Below, piece after piece: positions 52,344 to 62,177 of a stretch of 64,000 nucleotides of DNA (the stretch's first letter is position 1; the number at the start of each line of letters is the position of its first letter). This DNA comes from Streptomyces sp. A012304. Lineage in GTDB: Bacteria; Actinomycetota; Actinomycetes; Streptomycetales; Streptomycetaceae. A program made the position numbers and the translations under genes. The stretch spans positions 51,933 through 115,932 of the forward strand of contig NZ_BQUN01000111.1 of the NCBI RefSeq assembly GCF_026008495.1, given 5' to 3'. Below the pieces are notes generated by a model, which ran no database searches, had not been told where the DNA came from, and saw nothing but the letters and a program-made list of their open reading frames with translations.

Positions 52344-53565
52344 GGCCGGCCTCCTTGGCGGCGGGCGGTGTGTCGGCACCGGAGGGTACGCCCGTGAGGT
52401 CCTCGACGTGGAAGAGACGAGCGATCGGCACGTCGGTGGAGCTGTGGGCGACGATCGAGAAGGCGATGCACACGGCGATGAGTGTGAACGCCTCCTCGCC
52501 CTGCGGGATCCCGGCCTGGAGCACGAGCAGCCCGTACACCACCGAGGCGAAACCCTTCGGCCCGAACCAGGCCGCGACCAGCTTCTCCTGCCGGGTGAAC
52601 CGGGTGCCGAGCAGCGACAGCAGCAGCGACGCCGGGCGGATCAGCACGATGGCCAGGACGACGGCGACGTACCCGCCGAAGGACAGGTCACCGAACAACT
52701 GCGGGGTCAGCAGCGCGCCGAACACCAGCAGCGCCGCGAACTTCGCCAGCTCCGCCAGTGCCTCGCCCAGCGGCTCGAACGCCTCCTTCGCCTCCAGTGA
52801 GCGTGCGGTGAGCACGGCGCCCGCGGAGAACGCGGCGAGGTAGGGGTTGGCGTGCGTGAGGTGGCAGACCGCGTACAGGATCACGCCGATCGCCAGCGGC
52901 AGCAGCGGCTGGAGCTTGGGCTCGGCGCCCAGCAGCCGGAACCGTACGAGCTCGATGACGACGTAGGGCAGGACGAGGCCGAAGACCAGCCCGAGGACCA
53001 GCTCCAGGGCGATCTTCCCCAGGGACGCCTCGGCGTGCCCGGAGGTCGGCCCGGCCGCCGCGATCAGGATGAGGACGACGGGCAGCGCGAGCCCGTCGTT
53101 GATGCCGCTCTCCACGTTCAGCAACTGCCGCAGTTTCGACGGGACTTCCTTGCGGCCGACGATCGCGGAGGCGAAGACCGGGTCGGTCGGCGCGAGAACC
53201 GCGCCGACCAGGAAGGACGTCGTCCAGTCCAGGCCCACCAGGTAGTGGGTGACCAACGCCATGCCGACGAAGGCCAGCGGCATGCCGAGCCCCAGCGCGC
53301 GGGCCGGGTTGCGCCAGTTCGCGCGCAGTTTGGGGAAGGAGACGTGCATGCCGTCGGTGAACAGCACCGCGAACAGCGCCAGGTCCGCCGTCACCGACAC
53401 GATCTCGCTGTTCGGCGTGATGTGGATCAGACCGAGGAACCCGTCGCTGACGAGCGCGCCGCCGACCAGGAAGAGCAGCGATGTCGACAGCACCGTGCGG
53501 GCGGCGAGACCCGACAGCAGCACGGCGATCAGCAGCGCCACCCCGAAGACCACGACGAGCACCAT
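52330..53565 (-). CDS. CPA1-type Na+/H+ antiporter
   Basis: A 411-residue, about 11- to 12-helix antiporter. Family motifs include FTDGMHVSFPKL, APTDPVFASAIVGR and LNVESGINDGLALP, with the paired acidic residues (ND) of CPA1. ATG 53565 has GGGGG upstream. It heads a three-gene operon with the CBS-like and TrkA-like genes, and a 49-nt conserved leader lies 40 bases before its start. It would export Na+ in exchange for protons. Confidence 0.87.
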   Translation of the reverse strand: MVLVVVFGVALLIAVLLSGLAARTVLSTSLLFLVGGALVSDGFLGLIHITPNSEIVSVTADLALFAVLFTDGMHVSFPKLRANWRNPARALGLGMPLAFVGMALVTHYLVGLDWTTSFLVGAVLAPTDPVFASAIVGRKEVPSKLRQLLNVESGINDGLALPVVLILIAAAGPTSGHAEASLGKIALELVLGLVFGLVLPYVVIELVRFRLLGAEPKLQPLLPLAIGVILYAVCHLTHANPYLAAFSAGAVLTARSLEAKEAFEPLGEALAELAKFAALLVFGALLTPQLFGDLSFGGYVAVVLAIVLIRPASLLLSLLGTRFTRQEKLVAAWFGPKGFASVVYGLLVLQAGIPQGEEAFTLIAVCIAFSIVAHSSTDVPIARLFHVEDLTGVPSGADTPPAAKEAGRVGA

Positions 53566-53887
53566 GACCAAGACCCCCGATCGGCGAAGAGAGCTCTCCC
53601 AAGACCGCCGACCAGACTTCCCGGCACACCGAGGGCACCGTACACGGTCTTTACGCGGCGTTGACAGACTCTCGGCGCGCAGCCACGGCACCCCGTACGT
53701 TGCCGGATTCCGGCATCGAGCATGGCCCGAGACGTGTTTCAGCGGGCCTGGTGCGGTGCTGTGGAAGTCAGTTCGGTTCGGCCCTCTTTGCCGGGGACGG
53801 GCAGCGATCCCGCGGTGGACGGAGTACCCTCCTGCGACCACGCGTCGAGAAGATGTCGTCGGCGCATTCGATTCGGGAGGAACCCGC
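53566..53887. promoter_or_regulatory. Divergent region between antiporter and PucR regulator
   Basis: About 320 bases between the divergent starts. On the antiporter strand it holds the leader element at 53606-53654. On the forward side GGGAGGA precedes the PucR ATG. No gene is supported. Confidence 0.5.
53606..53654 (-). ncRNA. Conserved 49-nt antiporter leader element (copy 1)
   Basis: In the leader of the CPA1 antiporter, this stretch matches 55066-55114 before nhaA: the first 7 bases (GTAAAGA) and the last 25 are identical, and a 17-base middle block differs in sequence but not in length. The 25-base core can fold with GCCG pairing CGGC and CCGG pairing CTGG. Conservation before two unrelated Na+/H+ antiporter genes suggests an ion-sensing leader RNA. 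Confidence 0.55.
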
Positions 53888-54967
53888 ATGGCGGGACGGG
53901 ACGTGTCCGAGAGGCACGACGAGTACGAGGCCTACCTGGAGGGGTACGCCCGTATCCTCGCCGACGCCTCGGCGACCGGCCGCCGGCTCTCCCGGGACGA
54001 ACTGGCTTCACGCCGTGCCCAGGGCGAACAGGCCGCCGAGGCCGGGATCGGGCTGCGCGCCCTGGTCGGCGCCCACATGGCAGCCACCCGGGCGCACTGG
54101 CCCACCGGGAGCGGCGCGAACGTGGACGACGTGCTGTCCGCCGCCACACAGGCTCTCGACGCGTTCGCCGAGGGCTACGAACGGGCCCAGCGGCACGCCG
54201 TGCGCCAGGAGGAGGCCGCCCGCCGGGAGTTCATCGACGACCTGCTGTACGGCCGCAGCGACCTGGGCCGACTCGCCCAGCGCGCGGAACGCTACGGGCT
54301 GCGGCTGTCGTACGAGCACGCGGTCGCCGTGGCACGCGGTACGGCCGCCTACGAGGAGGGCGACCCGGTTCTTCGGGAGGTGGAGCGGGCTCTGATAGGC
54401 AGGTTCGGCGACCGCAGCGTCCTCCTCACCACCAAGGACGGCCGACTCGTGTGCGTCGCCCCCGGCGACCAGGACGAGATCCTCGGGCACTTCGCCAAGC
54501 AGGCGTTCGCCGCGACCGGCGGCGGACAGGTGGCGATCGGCCGCCCGCACGCCGGCCCGGCGGGTGTCGTCCAGTCGTACGAGGAGGCTCTGAACGCCCT
54601 CGACCTGGCCGAACGTCTGGAACTCGACGATCCCGTACTGCGCGCCGCCGACCTCCTCGTCTACCCCGTCCTCACGCGTGACCGGCAGGCCATGGCCGAC
54701 TTGGTGGAAAGCGCCCTCGGCCCACTGCGCCAGGCCCGCGGCGGCGCCCAGCCGCTCCTTGACACCCTCACCGCCTACTTCGACTCCGGCTGCGTCTCCG
54801 CGGAGGCGGCCCGGCGGCTGTCGCTGAGCGTGCGCGCCTTCACCTACCGTCTGGAACGCATCCACAAGCTCACCGGCGCCGACCCGTCCGACCCGGTGCA
54901 CCGCTACACCCTCCAGACCGCGGTGATCGGCGCCCGGCTGCTGGACTGGCCGACGAAACCCTTCTGA
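53888..54967 (+). CDS. PucR-family regulator with GGDEF-like fold
   Basis: A 359-residue regulator: N-terminal helical domain (RsbRD_N-like), a central GGDEF-like degenerate region and a C-terminal PucR helix-turn-helix (SAEAARRLSLSVRAFTYRLERIHKLTG). ATG at 53888 after GGGAGGA. Its place between the divergent antiporter operon and nhaA makes the ion-transport genes its likely targets. Ligand unknown. Confidence 0.8.
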   Translation: MAGRDVSERHDEYEAYLEGYARILADASATGRRLSRDELASRRAQGEQAAEAGIGLRALVGAHMAATRAHWPTGSGANVDDVLSAATQALDAFAEGYERAQRHAVRQEEAARREFIDDLLYGRSDLGRLAQRAERYGLRLSYEHAVAVARGTAAYEEGDPVLREVERALIGRFGDRSVLLTTKDGRLVCVAPGDQDEILGHFAKQAFAATGGGQVAIGRPHAGPAGVVQSYEEALNALDLAERLELDDPVLRAADLLVYPVLTRDRQAMADLVESALGPLRQARGGAQPLLDTLTAYFDSGCVSAEAARRLSLSVRAFTYRLERIHKLTGADPSDPVHRYTLQTAVIGARLLDWPTKPF

Positions 54968-55065
54968 ACCGCCCCCGCAGGGCGCCCAAACGTGATGATG
55001 ATCGCATCGGCACGCCCGTATCGGGAGCGCTCGGGACGCATGCCCCGAGCCGGGGCGGTTAGTGT

Positions 55066-55114
55066 GTAAAGAACGCGTCAAAGGCGCGGGGTGTGCCGGG
55101 AAGTCTGGTCGGCG
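55066..55114 (+). ncRNA. Conserved 49-nt antiporter leader element (copy 2)
   Basis: Forward-strand copy of the element at 53606-53654, 48 bases before the nhaA start. Both share GTAAAGA plus the 25-base core beginning GGTGTGCCGGG. The middle block can form a CGCG/CGCG hairpin here. It could be a riboswitch; known candidates upstream of nhaA include the nhaA-I/Li+ class, but I could not check this identity. Confidence 0.55.
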
Positions 55115-55162
55115 TCGAAGGGCACGTACGCCCAGGACTCGATGCTGTGGAGGTCTTCCCGG

Positions 55163-56479
55163 ATGTGTGCCCCCCGTCGTGAGCGTTCCGTCTTCCTCGG
55201 CCTGCTGCCCTGGCCGGAGCGCGTGCGGGTGGCCCGCGCGCTGCGTACGGAGACGGTCGGCGGGCTGGTGCTGCTGGCGGCGGCCGTGGTGGCGCTGGTG
55301 TGGGCGAACACCCCGTGGAGCGGTACGTACGAGCACCTGCGCGACGCCCACTTCGGGATATCGGCGCTCGGCCTGGACCTGTCGGTGGAGCACTGGACGG
55401 CGGACGGGCTCCTGACCGTGTTCTTCCTGGTCGCCGGGATCGAGCTGAAGCGTGAGCTGGTCGTCGGCGAGCTGCGGACCCCGGCCACGGCCGCCCTCCC
55501 GGTGGTCGCCGCCCTGTGCGGTATGGCGGTCCCCGCCGGCGTCTACCTGGCCACCATCGGACTCGGCGGAGGCAGCGCACAGGGATGGGCGGTGCCCATG
55601 GCCACCGACATCGCCTTCGCGCTCGCCGTGCTCGCGGTGCTCTCCACCCATCTGCCGTCCGCCCTGCGAGCCTTCCTGCTGACCCTGGCCGTGGTCGACG
55701 ACCTCGGCGCGATCCTGGTCATCGCGATCTTCTTCACCAGCGACCTGAACCCGGCCGCGCTCGCCGGGGCCGCGGCCGGCCTGATCGTGTTCTATGTGCT
55801 GCAGCGGTTCCGGGTGCGCGGCTGGTGGTGGTACGTGCCCCTGGGCCTGGTGATCTGGGCGCTGATGTACAACGGCGGCGTGCACGCCACCGTGGCCGGT
55901 GTGGCCATGGGCCTGATCCTGCGCACGGCCCGCGACGACGACGAGGACGCCTCCCCCGGCGAGCGGACCGAACACCTGCTGCGGCCGGTCTCCGCCGGGG
56001 TGGCGGTGCCGCTGTTCGCGCTGTTCGCCGCCGGGGTGAGCGTGTCGGGCGACGCGCCGGGCGAGGTGTTCACACGTCCGGAGCCGCTGGGAGTCGTCCT
56101 CGGACTGGTGCTGGGCAAGACGGTGGGGATCTTCGCGGGTACCTACCTGGCCGCCCGTTTCACCCGGGCCCGCCTCAACCCCGACCTGGCCTGGGCGGAC
56201 GTGTTCGCCCTGGCGGTACTGGCCGGCATCGGCTTCACCGTCGCCCTGCTCATCGGTGAACTCGCCTTCCCCGACCCGGCCGCCGCCGAGCACATCAAGG
56301 CCGCCGTCCTCTTCGGCTCCCTGATCGCCGCCACGGTCGCGGCCCTGCTGATCAAACGCCGCAATGGCATCTACCGCCGTCTGTGGGAGGCCGAGAACCG
56401 GGACGAGGACGCCGACGGCATCCCCGACATCTACCAGCGCACCGCCCTTGGCCGCGATGGTGCCGAGAGCACGGGCTGA
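55163..56479 (+). CDS. nhaA: NhaA Na+/H+ antiporter
   Basis: A 438-residue NhaA with the family-defining tandem Asp in LAVVDDLGAILVIA, the TDIAFALAV region and NGGVHATVAGVAMG. About 12 hydrophobic segments. It exchanges 2 H+ for 1 Na+ (or Li+) and protects against salt and alkali. ATG 55163 follows GGAGG by nine bases. The C-terminal tail is acidic and hydrophilic. The conserved leader lies just upstream. Confidence 0.93.
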   Translation: MCAPRRERSVFLGLLPWPERVRVARALRTETVGGLVLLAAAVVALVWANTPWSGTYEHLRDAHFGISALGLDLSVEHWTADGLLTVFFLVAGIELKRELVVGELRTPATAALPVVAALCGMAVPAGVYLATIGLGGGSAQGWAVPMATDIAFALAVLAVLSTHLPSALRAFLLTLAVVDDLGAILVIAIFFTSDLNPAALAGAAAGLIVFYVLQRFRVRGWWWYVPLGLVIWALMYNGGVHATVAGVAMGLILRTARDDDEDASPGERTEHLLRPVSAGVAVPLFALFAAGVSVSGDAPGEVFTRPEPLGVVLGLVLGKTVGIFAGTYLAARFTRARLNPDLAWADVFALAVLAGIGFTVALLIGELAFPDPAAAEHIKAAVLFGSLIAATVAALLIKRRNGIYRRLWEAENRDEDADGIPDIYQRTALGRDGAESTG

Positions 56480-56614
56480 ACGTCCGGAAAACCGCCCCGC
56501 TGGACGCTCTGCGGGAGCCGCCGCGAGGTAGGGTGACGGCCGCGCGGGGTTTGACGGGCTACGAACGAAGTCCATACCAATCCTTGACGGACTGGACATA
56601 CGTGAAGGGGAGCC

Positions 56615-57988
56615 GTGGCGGGACGTTCCGCGCATCCGCGCAGGTCGCTGTTCACCGCGCACCCGGCCCGCGCGGTCGTGCTGGCCTTCGCCGCGGTGAT
56701 CGCCCTCGGGACCGGGCTGCTCGCGCTGCCGGTCGCCGCCGAGGACGGTACGGCCACCGGGCTGGTGACCGCGCTGTTCACGTCCACCTCGGCCGTGTGT
56801 GTGACGGGCCTGGCGGTGGTGGACACCGGCACGTACTGGAGCGGTTTCGGCGAAGGCGTGATCCTCGCGCTGATCCAGGTCGGCGGCTTCGGCATCATGA
56901 GCATGGCCTCCCTGCTCGCCCTGCTGGTTTCCGGGAAGCTGCGGCTGCGACTGCAGCTCACCGCCCAGGCGGAGACCAAGAGCCTCGGCATCGGCGACGT
57001 ACGCCGGGTGCTGCTCGGAGTCGCCGGCACGACGCTGATCGTGGAACTCGCGGTCGGCGCGATCCTCTCCCTGCGCTTCCGCTTCGGCTACGGCAACCCC
57101 ATCGGTGAGGCCGTGTACCTGGGCTACTTCCACGCGGTGTCCGCCTTCAACAACGCCGGGTTCGGCCTGTACGCCGACAACCTCACCCGCTACGCCCAGG
57201 ACCCATGGGTCACCCTGCCCATCGCCGCGGCCGTGCTCCTCGGCGGGCTCGGCTTCCCCGTTCTCCTGGAGCTGCTCCGCCACCGGAACCGCCACCGCAC
57301 CACCGGCCGTCGCAACTGGACCCTGCACACCAGGCTGACGCTGGCCACCACCGGCGCCCTGCTCGCCGTCGGCACCCTGCTGACCTGTCTGCTGGAGTGG
57401 ACCAACCCGGCCACCCTCGGCGCGTACGACTGGCCCGAGAAGCTCCTGAACGGGTTCTTCCACTCCACGATGACCCGCACCGCCGGCTTCAACTCCCTCG
57501 ACATCGGGGCGATGAACGCCTCCACGCTCCTGATGACGTGCATGCTGATGTTCATTGGCGGCGGCAGCGCGGGTACCGCGGGCGGGATCAAGGTCACCAC
57601 GTTCGCGGTGCTGGCCGTCGCGATCATTGCCGAGGTGCGCGGTGAACCCAACTCAACGGTCCTGGGCCGCAGGCTCGCCCCGCACAGCCTGCGCCAGGCG
57701 CTGACCGTGGTGCTGCTCGGCGTCGGCCTGGTCATGGCCGCCACGCTGGCCCTGCTCAGCATGACCTCGCTGCCGCTGGACGGGGTGCTCTTCGAGGTCG
57801 TCTCCGCGTTCGCCACCGTCGGACTGTCCACGGGCATCACCGCCGACTTTCCCGACGCCGGGCAGCTGATCCTGGTCCTGCTGATGTTCATCGGCCGCCT
57901 CGGACCGGTCACCCTGGTCTCGGCGCTGGCCCTGCGCGAGCGCGTCCGCCGTTACGAACTGCCCGAGGAGCGACCCGTCATTGGTTAA
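56615..57988 (+). CDS. ktrB: KtrB/TrkH-type potassium uptake membrane subunit
   Basis: A 457-residue protein with the four selectivity-filter-like repeats of the SKT superfamily: TSAVCVTGLAVVD, SAFNNAGFGLY, TRTAGFNSLD and SAFATVGLSTGIT, plus the GGGSAGTAGGIKVTT intramembrane loop of KtrB. It conducts K+ (with Na+ in KtrB) under control of the RCK subunit encoded next, with which it overlaps by eight bases. GTG 56615 after GAAGGGGA. Confidence 0.88.
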   Translation: MAGRSAHPRRSLFTAHPARAVVLAFAAVIALGTGLLALPVAAEDGTATGLVTALFTSTSAVCVTGLAVVDTGTYWSGFGEGVILALIQVGGFGIMSMASLLALLVSGKLRLRLQLTAQAETKSLGIGDVRRVLLGVAGTTLIVELAVGAILSLRFRFGYGNPIGEAVYLGYFHAVSAFNNAGFGLYADNLTRYAQDPWVTLPIAAAVLLGGLGFPVLLELLRHRNRHRTTGRRNWTLHTRLTLATTGALLAVGTLLTCLLEWTNPATLGAYDWPEKLLNGFFHSTMTRTAGFNSLDIGAMNASTLLMTCMLMFIGGGSAGTAGGIKVTTFAVLAVAIIAEVRGEPNSTVLGRRLAPHSLRQALTVVLLGVGLVMAATLALLSMTSLPLDGVLFEVVSAFATVGLSTGITADFPDAGQLILVLLMFIGRLGPVTLVSALALRERVRRYELPEERPVIG

Positions 57989-58703
57989 CTACCTGCACTC
58001 CCTGCGTCGGCGCCGCAGCAAGCGGCTGGCGCATCAGCACGCCCAGCACACCGGGGACCAGCGGGTCGCGGTCATCGGCCTCGGCCGCTTCGGCAGCTCG
58101 CTGGCCAACGAGCTGATGCACCGCGGCTGGGACGTCCTCGGCATCGACACCGACACCCGGCTCGTGCAGAAGTACAGCGACGGACTGACCCACTCGGCGG
58201 TCGCCGACTGCACCGACCCCGAGGTGCTGCGCCAGCTCGGGGTGCACGAATTCACCAGTGCCGTCGTCGGCATCGGCACCGACATCGAGGCGTCCATCCT
58301 GGTCAGCTCCAACCTGCTGGAGGCGGAGGTGCCCAACATCTGGGCCAAGGCCATCAGCCGCCAGCACGGCCAGATCCTCGAACGCCTCGGCGTCCACCAC
58401 GTCGTCCTGCCCGAGCACGAGATGGGCGAACGGGTCGCCCACCTGGTCACCGGGCGGATGCTGGACTTCATCGAGTTCGACGACGACTACGCCCTGGTGA
58501 AGACCGTCGCCCCGGACATCGCCACCGGCGTGCCCCTCGGCCAGAGCCAGGTCCGCAGCCGGTACGGCATCACGGTTGTCGGCATCAAACGCCCGGGCGA
58601 GGATTTCACGTACGCCACCGCTGACACGGTCGTCCAGAAGGGCGACGTCATCGTGGTCACCGGCAAGACCCACGCGGTGGAGACCTTCGCCGAGCTGAGC
58701 TGA
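57981..58703 (+). CDS. ktrA: KtrA/TrkA RCK regulatory subunit
   Basis: A 240-residue RCK protein: nucleotide-binding VIGLGRFGSSLANEL at about 30-44 and an RCK_C domain (QVRSRYGITVVGIKRPG) at the C-terminus. It gates KtrB in response to ATP/ADP or NADH. The start is a TTG within the ktrB 3' end, an eight-base overlap implying coupling. Confidence 0.88.
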   Translation: MVNYLHSLRRRRSKRLAHQHAQHTGDQRVAVIGLGRFGSSLANELMHRGWDVLGIDTDTRLVQKYSDGLTHSAVADCTDPEVLRQLGVHEFTSAVVGIGTDIEASILVSSNLLEAEVPNIWAKAISRQHGQILERLGVHHVVLPEHEMGERVAHLVTGRMLDFIEFDDDYALVKTVAPDIATGVPLGQSQVRSRYGITVVGIKRPGEDFTYATADTVVQKGDVIVVTGKTHAVETFAELS

Positions 58704-58799
58704 GCCGCGCCGTGCCGTCTCCGGTTACGCGGCGTCGCCGTACGCAGAGGCCGGGGCCCGTGCCACCAGAGTAGCCGGCACTCCGACTAAGGACTGCGG

Positions 58800-59303
58800 A
58801 TGAGCGACGAGGTCGAACGGGGCAGCGGACGTGTCCCGGTGCAGTACCACCAGTTCAACATTAGCGATGAGGAGGGACCCACCGCCCCAGATCTGGCATA
58901 CGAGCACAACGGGCTCGTTGAGGTCACCGACGGTGTCACTGTCGTCCACACCGGCATCCATACCGGCGACGTGGACGTCACCGTCACGGTCCACGAAACC
59001 GCTCCCGCACCCGGCAACGACGACTGGCAGGAGATCGTGGAGCTCTCCGCGCACTCCGCGTCGGGCGATCTCATGGTCCGTGGCCTGATGGACGACCTGG
59101 ACGAAGAGCTTCCCGTCCTGTCGTTCAACGGCCCTGGCGACTACCGGCTGCGCATTCACGCCCGCGGCCGAGACACCGCAGTCGACCTCGCCCCTGATGA
59201 GGTGACTGAGTGGTACCTCATCCAAGCGTGGCCGGCACCTACCGCACCCGTCACCGTGCTCCGCCACAGCGACGGCTACGGCGCGTCGGTACGCTCTCAC
59301 TGA
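58800..59303 (+). CDS. Hypothetical protein, acidic
   Basis: A 167-residue acidic protein with conserved-looking QYHQFNISDEEGP and WQEIVELSAHSASGDLM segments, and ALRI-type beta strands. It resembles small Streptomyces hypothetical proteins of unknown role, often near immunity-like genes, but I cannot name the family. ATG 58800 after GGACTGCGG. A strong terminator follows. Confidence 0.62.
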   Translation: MSDEVERGSGRVPVQYHQFNISDEEGPTAPDLAYEHNGLVEVTDGVTVVHTGIHTGDVDVTVTVHETAPAPGNDDWQEIVELSAHSASGDLMVRGLMDDLDEELPVLSFNGPGDYRLRIHARGRDTAVDLAPDEVTEWYLIQAWPAPTAPVTVLRHSDGYGASVRSH

Positions 59304-59316
59304 GCACTTCACACGT

Positions 59317-59346
59317 CTGCCCGCCCACCACTACGTGGGCGGGCAG
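59317..59346 (+). terminator. 12-bp stem terminator
   Basis: Arms 59317-59328 and 59335-59346 pair perfectly around six bases, 13 bases past the stop of the hypothetical gene. No T-run. Confidence 0.75.
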
Positions 59347-60221
59347 AGCCATCCGCACTGCGGCGCAGGACGCACGAGCGCCCGACCTCTTGGTGTCGAA
59401 GCAACTTGGGCGGGGGCGCTGCCTGGGGCCGGTATGCCTCTCGCCTGCACTGATCGTCCGCAGACGTCCGCGCTCGTCTGCTGTTGTTCGTCGGCGTTGT
59501 CACGCAGTTAGACACTCACCTGGAGGCTTCAGGTGCGCGGAATCAGTCGGGCACGGGCCTGCAACCCGGGCTTACCGACTGCCCTCACCGCCTTGACCGG
59601 CTGCCGACCGCTGTGGTCGTCCGCCGTCGTTGCCGTCGACGCACACGGCCCCGGAGGGCCCTTCGGGTGCGCGCCCCGCTCATCGCTTGGGAAACGACGG
59701 CGCTTGCGCGCCCACATGGCTATTGACCTGTGTAGATTCGCTGTGTTTCGCTCGGCGTGAGGCCTGGTGGCACCGCTGTCGACTGTGGTTGTCAGCCCTG
59801 AAGGGCACACCAAGGGCAGGCGTGCAGGGGCGGATCAAGGGGGGCATGAGGTGTCTCGGGGCGTTGGGGGACTCGTCGGACTCGCGGGCGAAGCGACCGC
59901 ATCGCACATGCGCACACCTCGACCGGTCCTGCCCCGGCAGTGGGCGCCACGAGGTCGATGCTCCTTATCGGACGGACGGCCTTGGACGTCACCGCTGTTC
60001 CGTACTGCCGCTCGCCGGTGATGTTGCCGGCGTCGTCTCCGGCGGCCTGCCGGACACGGCATCGCGGTCTGCCGGGTGCGCGATGAACTGACGTGACGGC
60101 TGCCTCAGTGGCCCGTGGGCGACCAACAGGGCGAAGAGCGGCATCAGTCGGGCTGTCACCCGGCAGAGCGAGCTGTGCGGATACGCCGACGGAACCCGGA
60201 CCGTGACCTTTCCGTGTCGCG
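59347..60221. other. Region without a supported gene
   Basis: About 875 bases with many short frames, none showing a ribosome site with recognisable protein or consistent codon bias. GC is a little lower and more even across codon positions than in the neighbours. It may be decayed sequence or hold the promoter of the PAP2 gene. Confidence 0.5.
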
Positions 60222-61685
60222 GTGACGAAGCGAACCAGCTCTGCCACGACCAACATCGAGCAAAGCAGTCAAAAATTGAGATACATACCACCGCAGGACT
60301 TTCCACGAATAAACCGAAGAACCGAGCTCTCCGTGTGGCGCCGACCACGGGCGCGACTCTGGGCCGTAGCGGGTGCCGTGACCCTCGGATTCCTCATTGC
60401 GCTGGAATTCGCCGCGCGTCGCTACGGCCTGCCAGGGCCGATCACCAACCAGGTGCGAGAGGTGATATTCGCCCCCAAGTCGGGCGGTCTGTTGTACGCC
60501 GCTATGGCGTTGATGATGGTGGTACTCACCTGGCGGCAACGATTCATCGCGGTGGCTGCGGCGATCGGCGTCGATATCGCGTTCCTGGCGGTCCGGTGGG
60601 CGATCGACTACCAGGTGACCGACGGCCACCCCTTCGGCAATGGCGCGTTGTGGGTGATGCTCGGCTGTGCGGTCATCGCTGTCACTCGCCGCACCGGCCG
60701 GGAACGTGTCCTGCTGCTGAAGGGCGTCGGGCTGGGCCTGCTGCTGGTGGCGGGCCGCAAGACCGGCGACACCTGGCTGCTGATCACGTCGAAGACCCGC
60801 CCGATGGTGCTCGACCAGTACGTGGCAACCGCCGATCACGCGCTGGGCAATCCGTCGTGGCTGGTAGGCCGGATCGTCACGGCCACCGGCCCCATCGGCT
60901 TCAATTTTCTCGACACCGTCTACGGCCAGCTCGCGGTGGCCGCGGTCATAGCCGCGCTCTACCAACTGCGTAACGTGGCGGTCGAGCGCCGCTTCCCGCG
61001 CCACCACCTGGTGCGCACCTTCCTGGTGATAGGCCTCCTCGGGCCGGCCTTCTACATGATCTACCCGGTGGTCGGACCGGTCTTCGCCTACGGCACCGGC
61101 ACCGATCACTGGGCGCAGGTCAGCCTGTGGGCGGAGGAAATGCCTTCCAGCGCGCGCTGGGCGGTGGCCGACCTGTGGCCGCAAACGCCGCCGCCGATCA
61201 ATACGCCGCACCACATGCCGTTCGACGAGATCACCCCGAGGAACTGCATGCCCAGCCTGCACACGGCGTGGGCAACCGCGATCTTCATCCATTCCCGCAA
61301 GGGCCCACGGATTCTGCGTTACGCAGGCACGTTCTGGCTGATCGCCACGCTCACCGCAACGCTGGGATTCGGCTACCACTACGGCGCGGATCTCATAGCC
61401 GGCGTGGTCTTCACGCTCACGATCGAGGCAGCTCTGCGCTCCCACGACCGCGGCTGGGATCGTTCCGGCATCCAACTGGTCGCTTACGGCGCAACGGTCT
61501 TCGCTGCGCTCTTGGTGTCCTACCGCCATCTACCGTTGGAGATGGCCAAGCATCCCTGGGTGTCCGGACCGCTTCTCATACTGGCGATGACCTCAGTGAT
61601 CTACGGCTACGTACGGACCACCGCCCTGTGGGAGCCGAGCCCCGCCCCAGCCCGGCAACCGGAACCCCAACGCGAACTGCTCTGA
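60222..61685 (+). CDS. PAP2-family membrane phosphatase/transferase
   Basis: A 487-residue membrane protein with 10 or more hydrophobic segments and the PAP2 active-site motifs: RNCMPSLHTAWA and GYHYGADLIAG (His and Asp). The fold and the CMPSLHT motif resemble inositolphosphotransferase/AUR1-type PAP2 enzymes that act on lipids. The chosen start GTG 60222 lacks a clear ribosome site. The first 30 codons are AT-richer than the rest. Substrate unknown. Confidence 0.8.
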   Translation: MTKRTSSATTNIEQSSQKLRYIPPQDFPRINRRTELSVWRRPRARLWAVAGAVTLGFLIALEFAARRYGLPGPITNQVREVIFAPKSGGLLYAAMALMMVVLTWRQRFIAVAAAIGVDIAFLAVRWAIDYQVTDGHPFGNGALWVMLGCAVIAVTRRTGRERVLLLKGVGLGLLLVAGRKTGDTWLLITSKTRPMVLDQYVATADHALGNPSWLVGRIVTATGPIGFNFLDTVYGQLAVAAVIAALYQLRNVAVERRFPRHHLVRTFLVIGLLGPAFYMIYPVVGPVFAYGTGTDHWAQVSLWAEEMPSSARWAVADLWPQTPPPINTPHHMPFDEITPRNCMPSLHTAWATAIFIHSRKGPRILRYAGTFWLIATLTATLGFGYHYGADLIAGVVFTLTIEAALRSHDRGWDRSGIQLVAYGATVFAALLVSYRHLPLEMAKHPWVSGPLLILAMTSVIYGYVRTTALWEPSPAPARQPEPQRELL

Positions 61686-61807
61686 ATCGCTGCTGCATCA
61701 GGTTGTCGGCTGGGTACTGCGCGGTCGCGCGCGAGGCACCCGGCGTAGATCGGCGGAGCTGAGGCGGCTCCTCGCGGTGCGGGCGGATACGGCCCGCGCC
61801 CGTGTGA

Positions 61808-62152
61808 TCAGCCGGAACCGGAACTGCCCGCCGCCTCGCTCGCGGCACGGCGGTACTCCTCGTTGATGCGCTGAGCTTCCTCGAGCTGGTCCTCGAGGAT
61901 GACGATGCGGCAGGCAGCTTCGATCGGAGTCCCCCTGTCGACGAGTTCGCGGGCGCGAGCGGCGATCCGCAGTTGGTAGCGGGAGTACCGGCGATGTCCT
62001 CCCTCCGAGCGAAGGGGAGTGATCAGACGAGCCTCACCGATGGCTCGGAGGAAACCTGGGGTGGTGCCGAGCATCTCGGCTGCCCGGCCCATCGTGTATG
62101 CGGGGTAGTCGTCGTCGTCCAGACGATCACTAAGAGGGTTGTCCGCTGTCAT
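61808..62152 (-). CDS. MerR-like regulator (copy 2)
   Basis: A 114-residue paralogue of the regulator at 12028-12366: the shared LDDDDYPAYTMGRAA start, SEGGHRRYSR wing and EDQLEEAQRINEEYRR coil. ATG 62152 after GAGGTG. Unlike copy 1, it lies downstream of its SCO5918-like neighbour and helicase. Confidence 0.82.
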   Translation of the reverse strand: MTADNPLSDRLDDDDYPAYTMGRAAEMLGTTPGFLRAIGEARLITPLRSEGGHRRYSRYQLRIAARARELVDRGTPIEAACRIVILEDQLEEAQRINEEYRRAASEAAGSSGSG

Positions 62153-62177
62153 GTCACCTCGCTGTGCAACGCGTCGA

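Noticed and set aside
53606..55114. Cobalamin riboswitch
   Set aside because: The shared core has a loose GGGAA plus GG pattern but lacks the GCCACTG box and the size of a B12 element, and the downstream genes are ion antiporters.
59347..60221. Possible genes in the gap before the PAP2 gene
   Set aside because: Several frames of 75-150 codons exist, but none has a ribosome site with good codon bias or a recognisable family.
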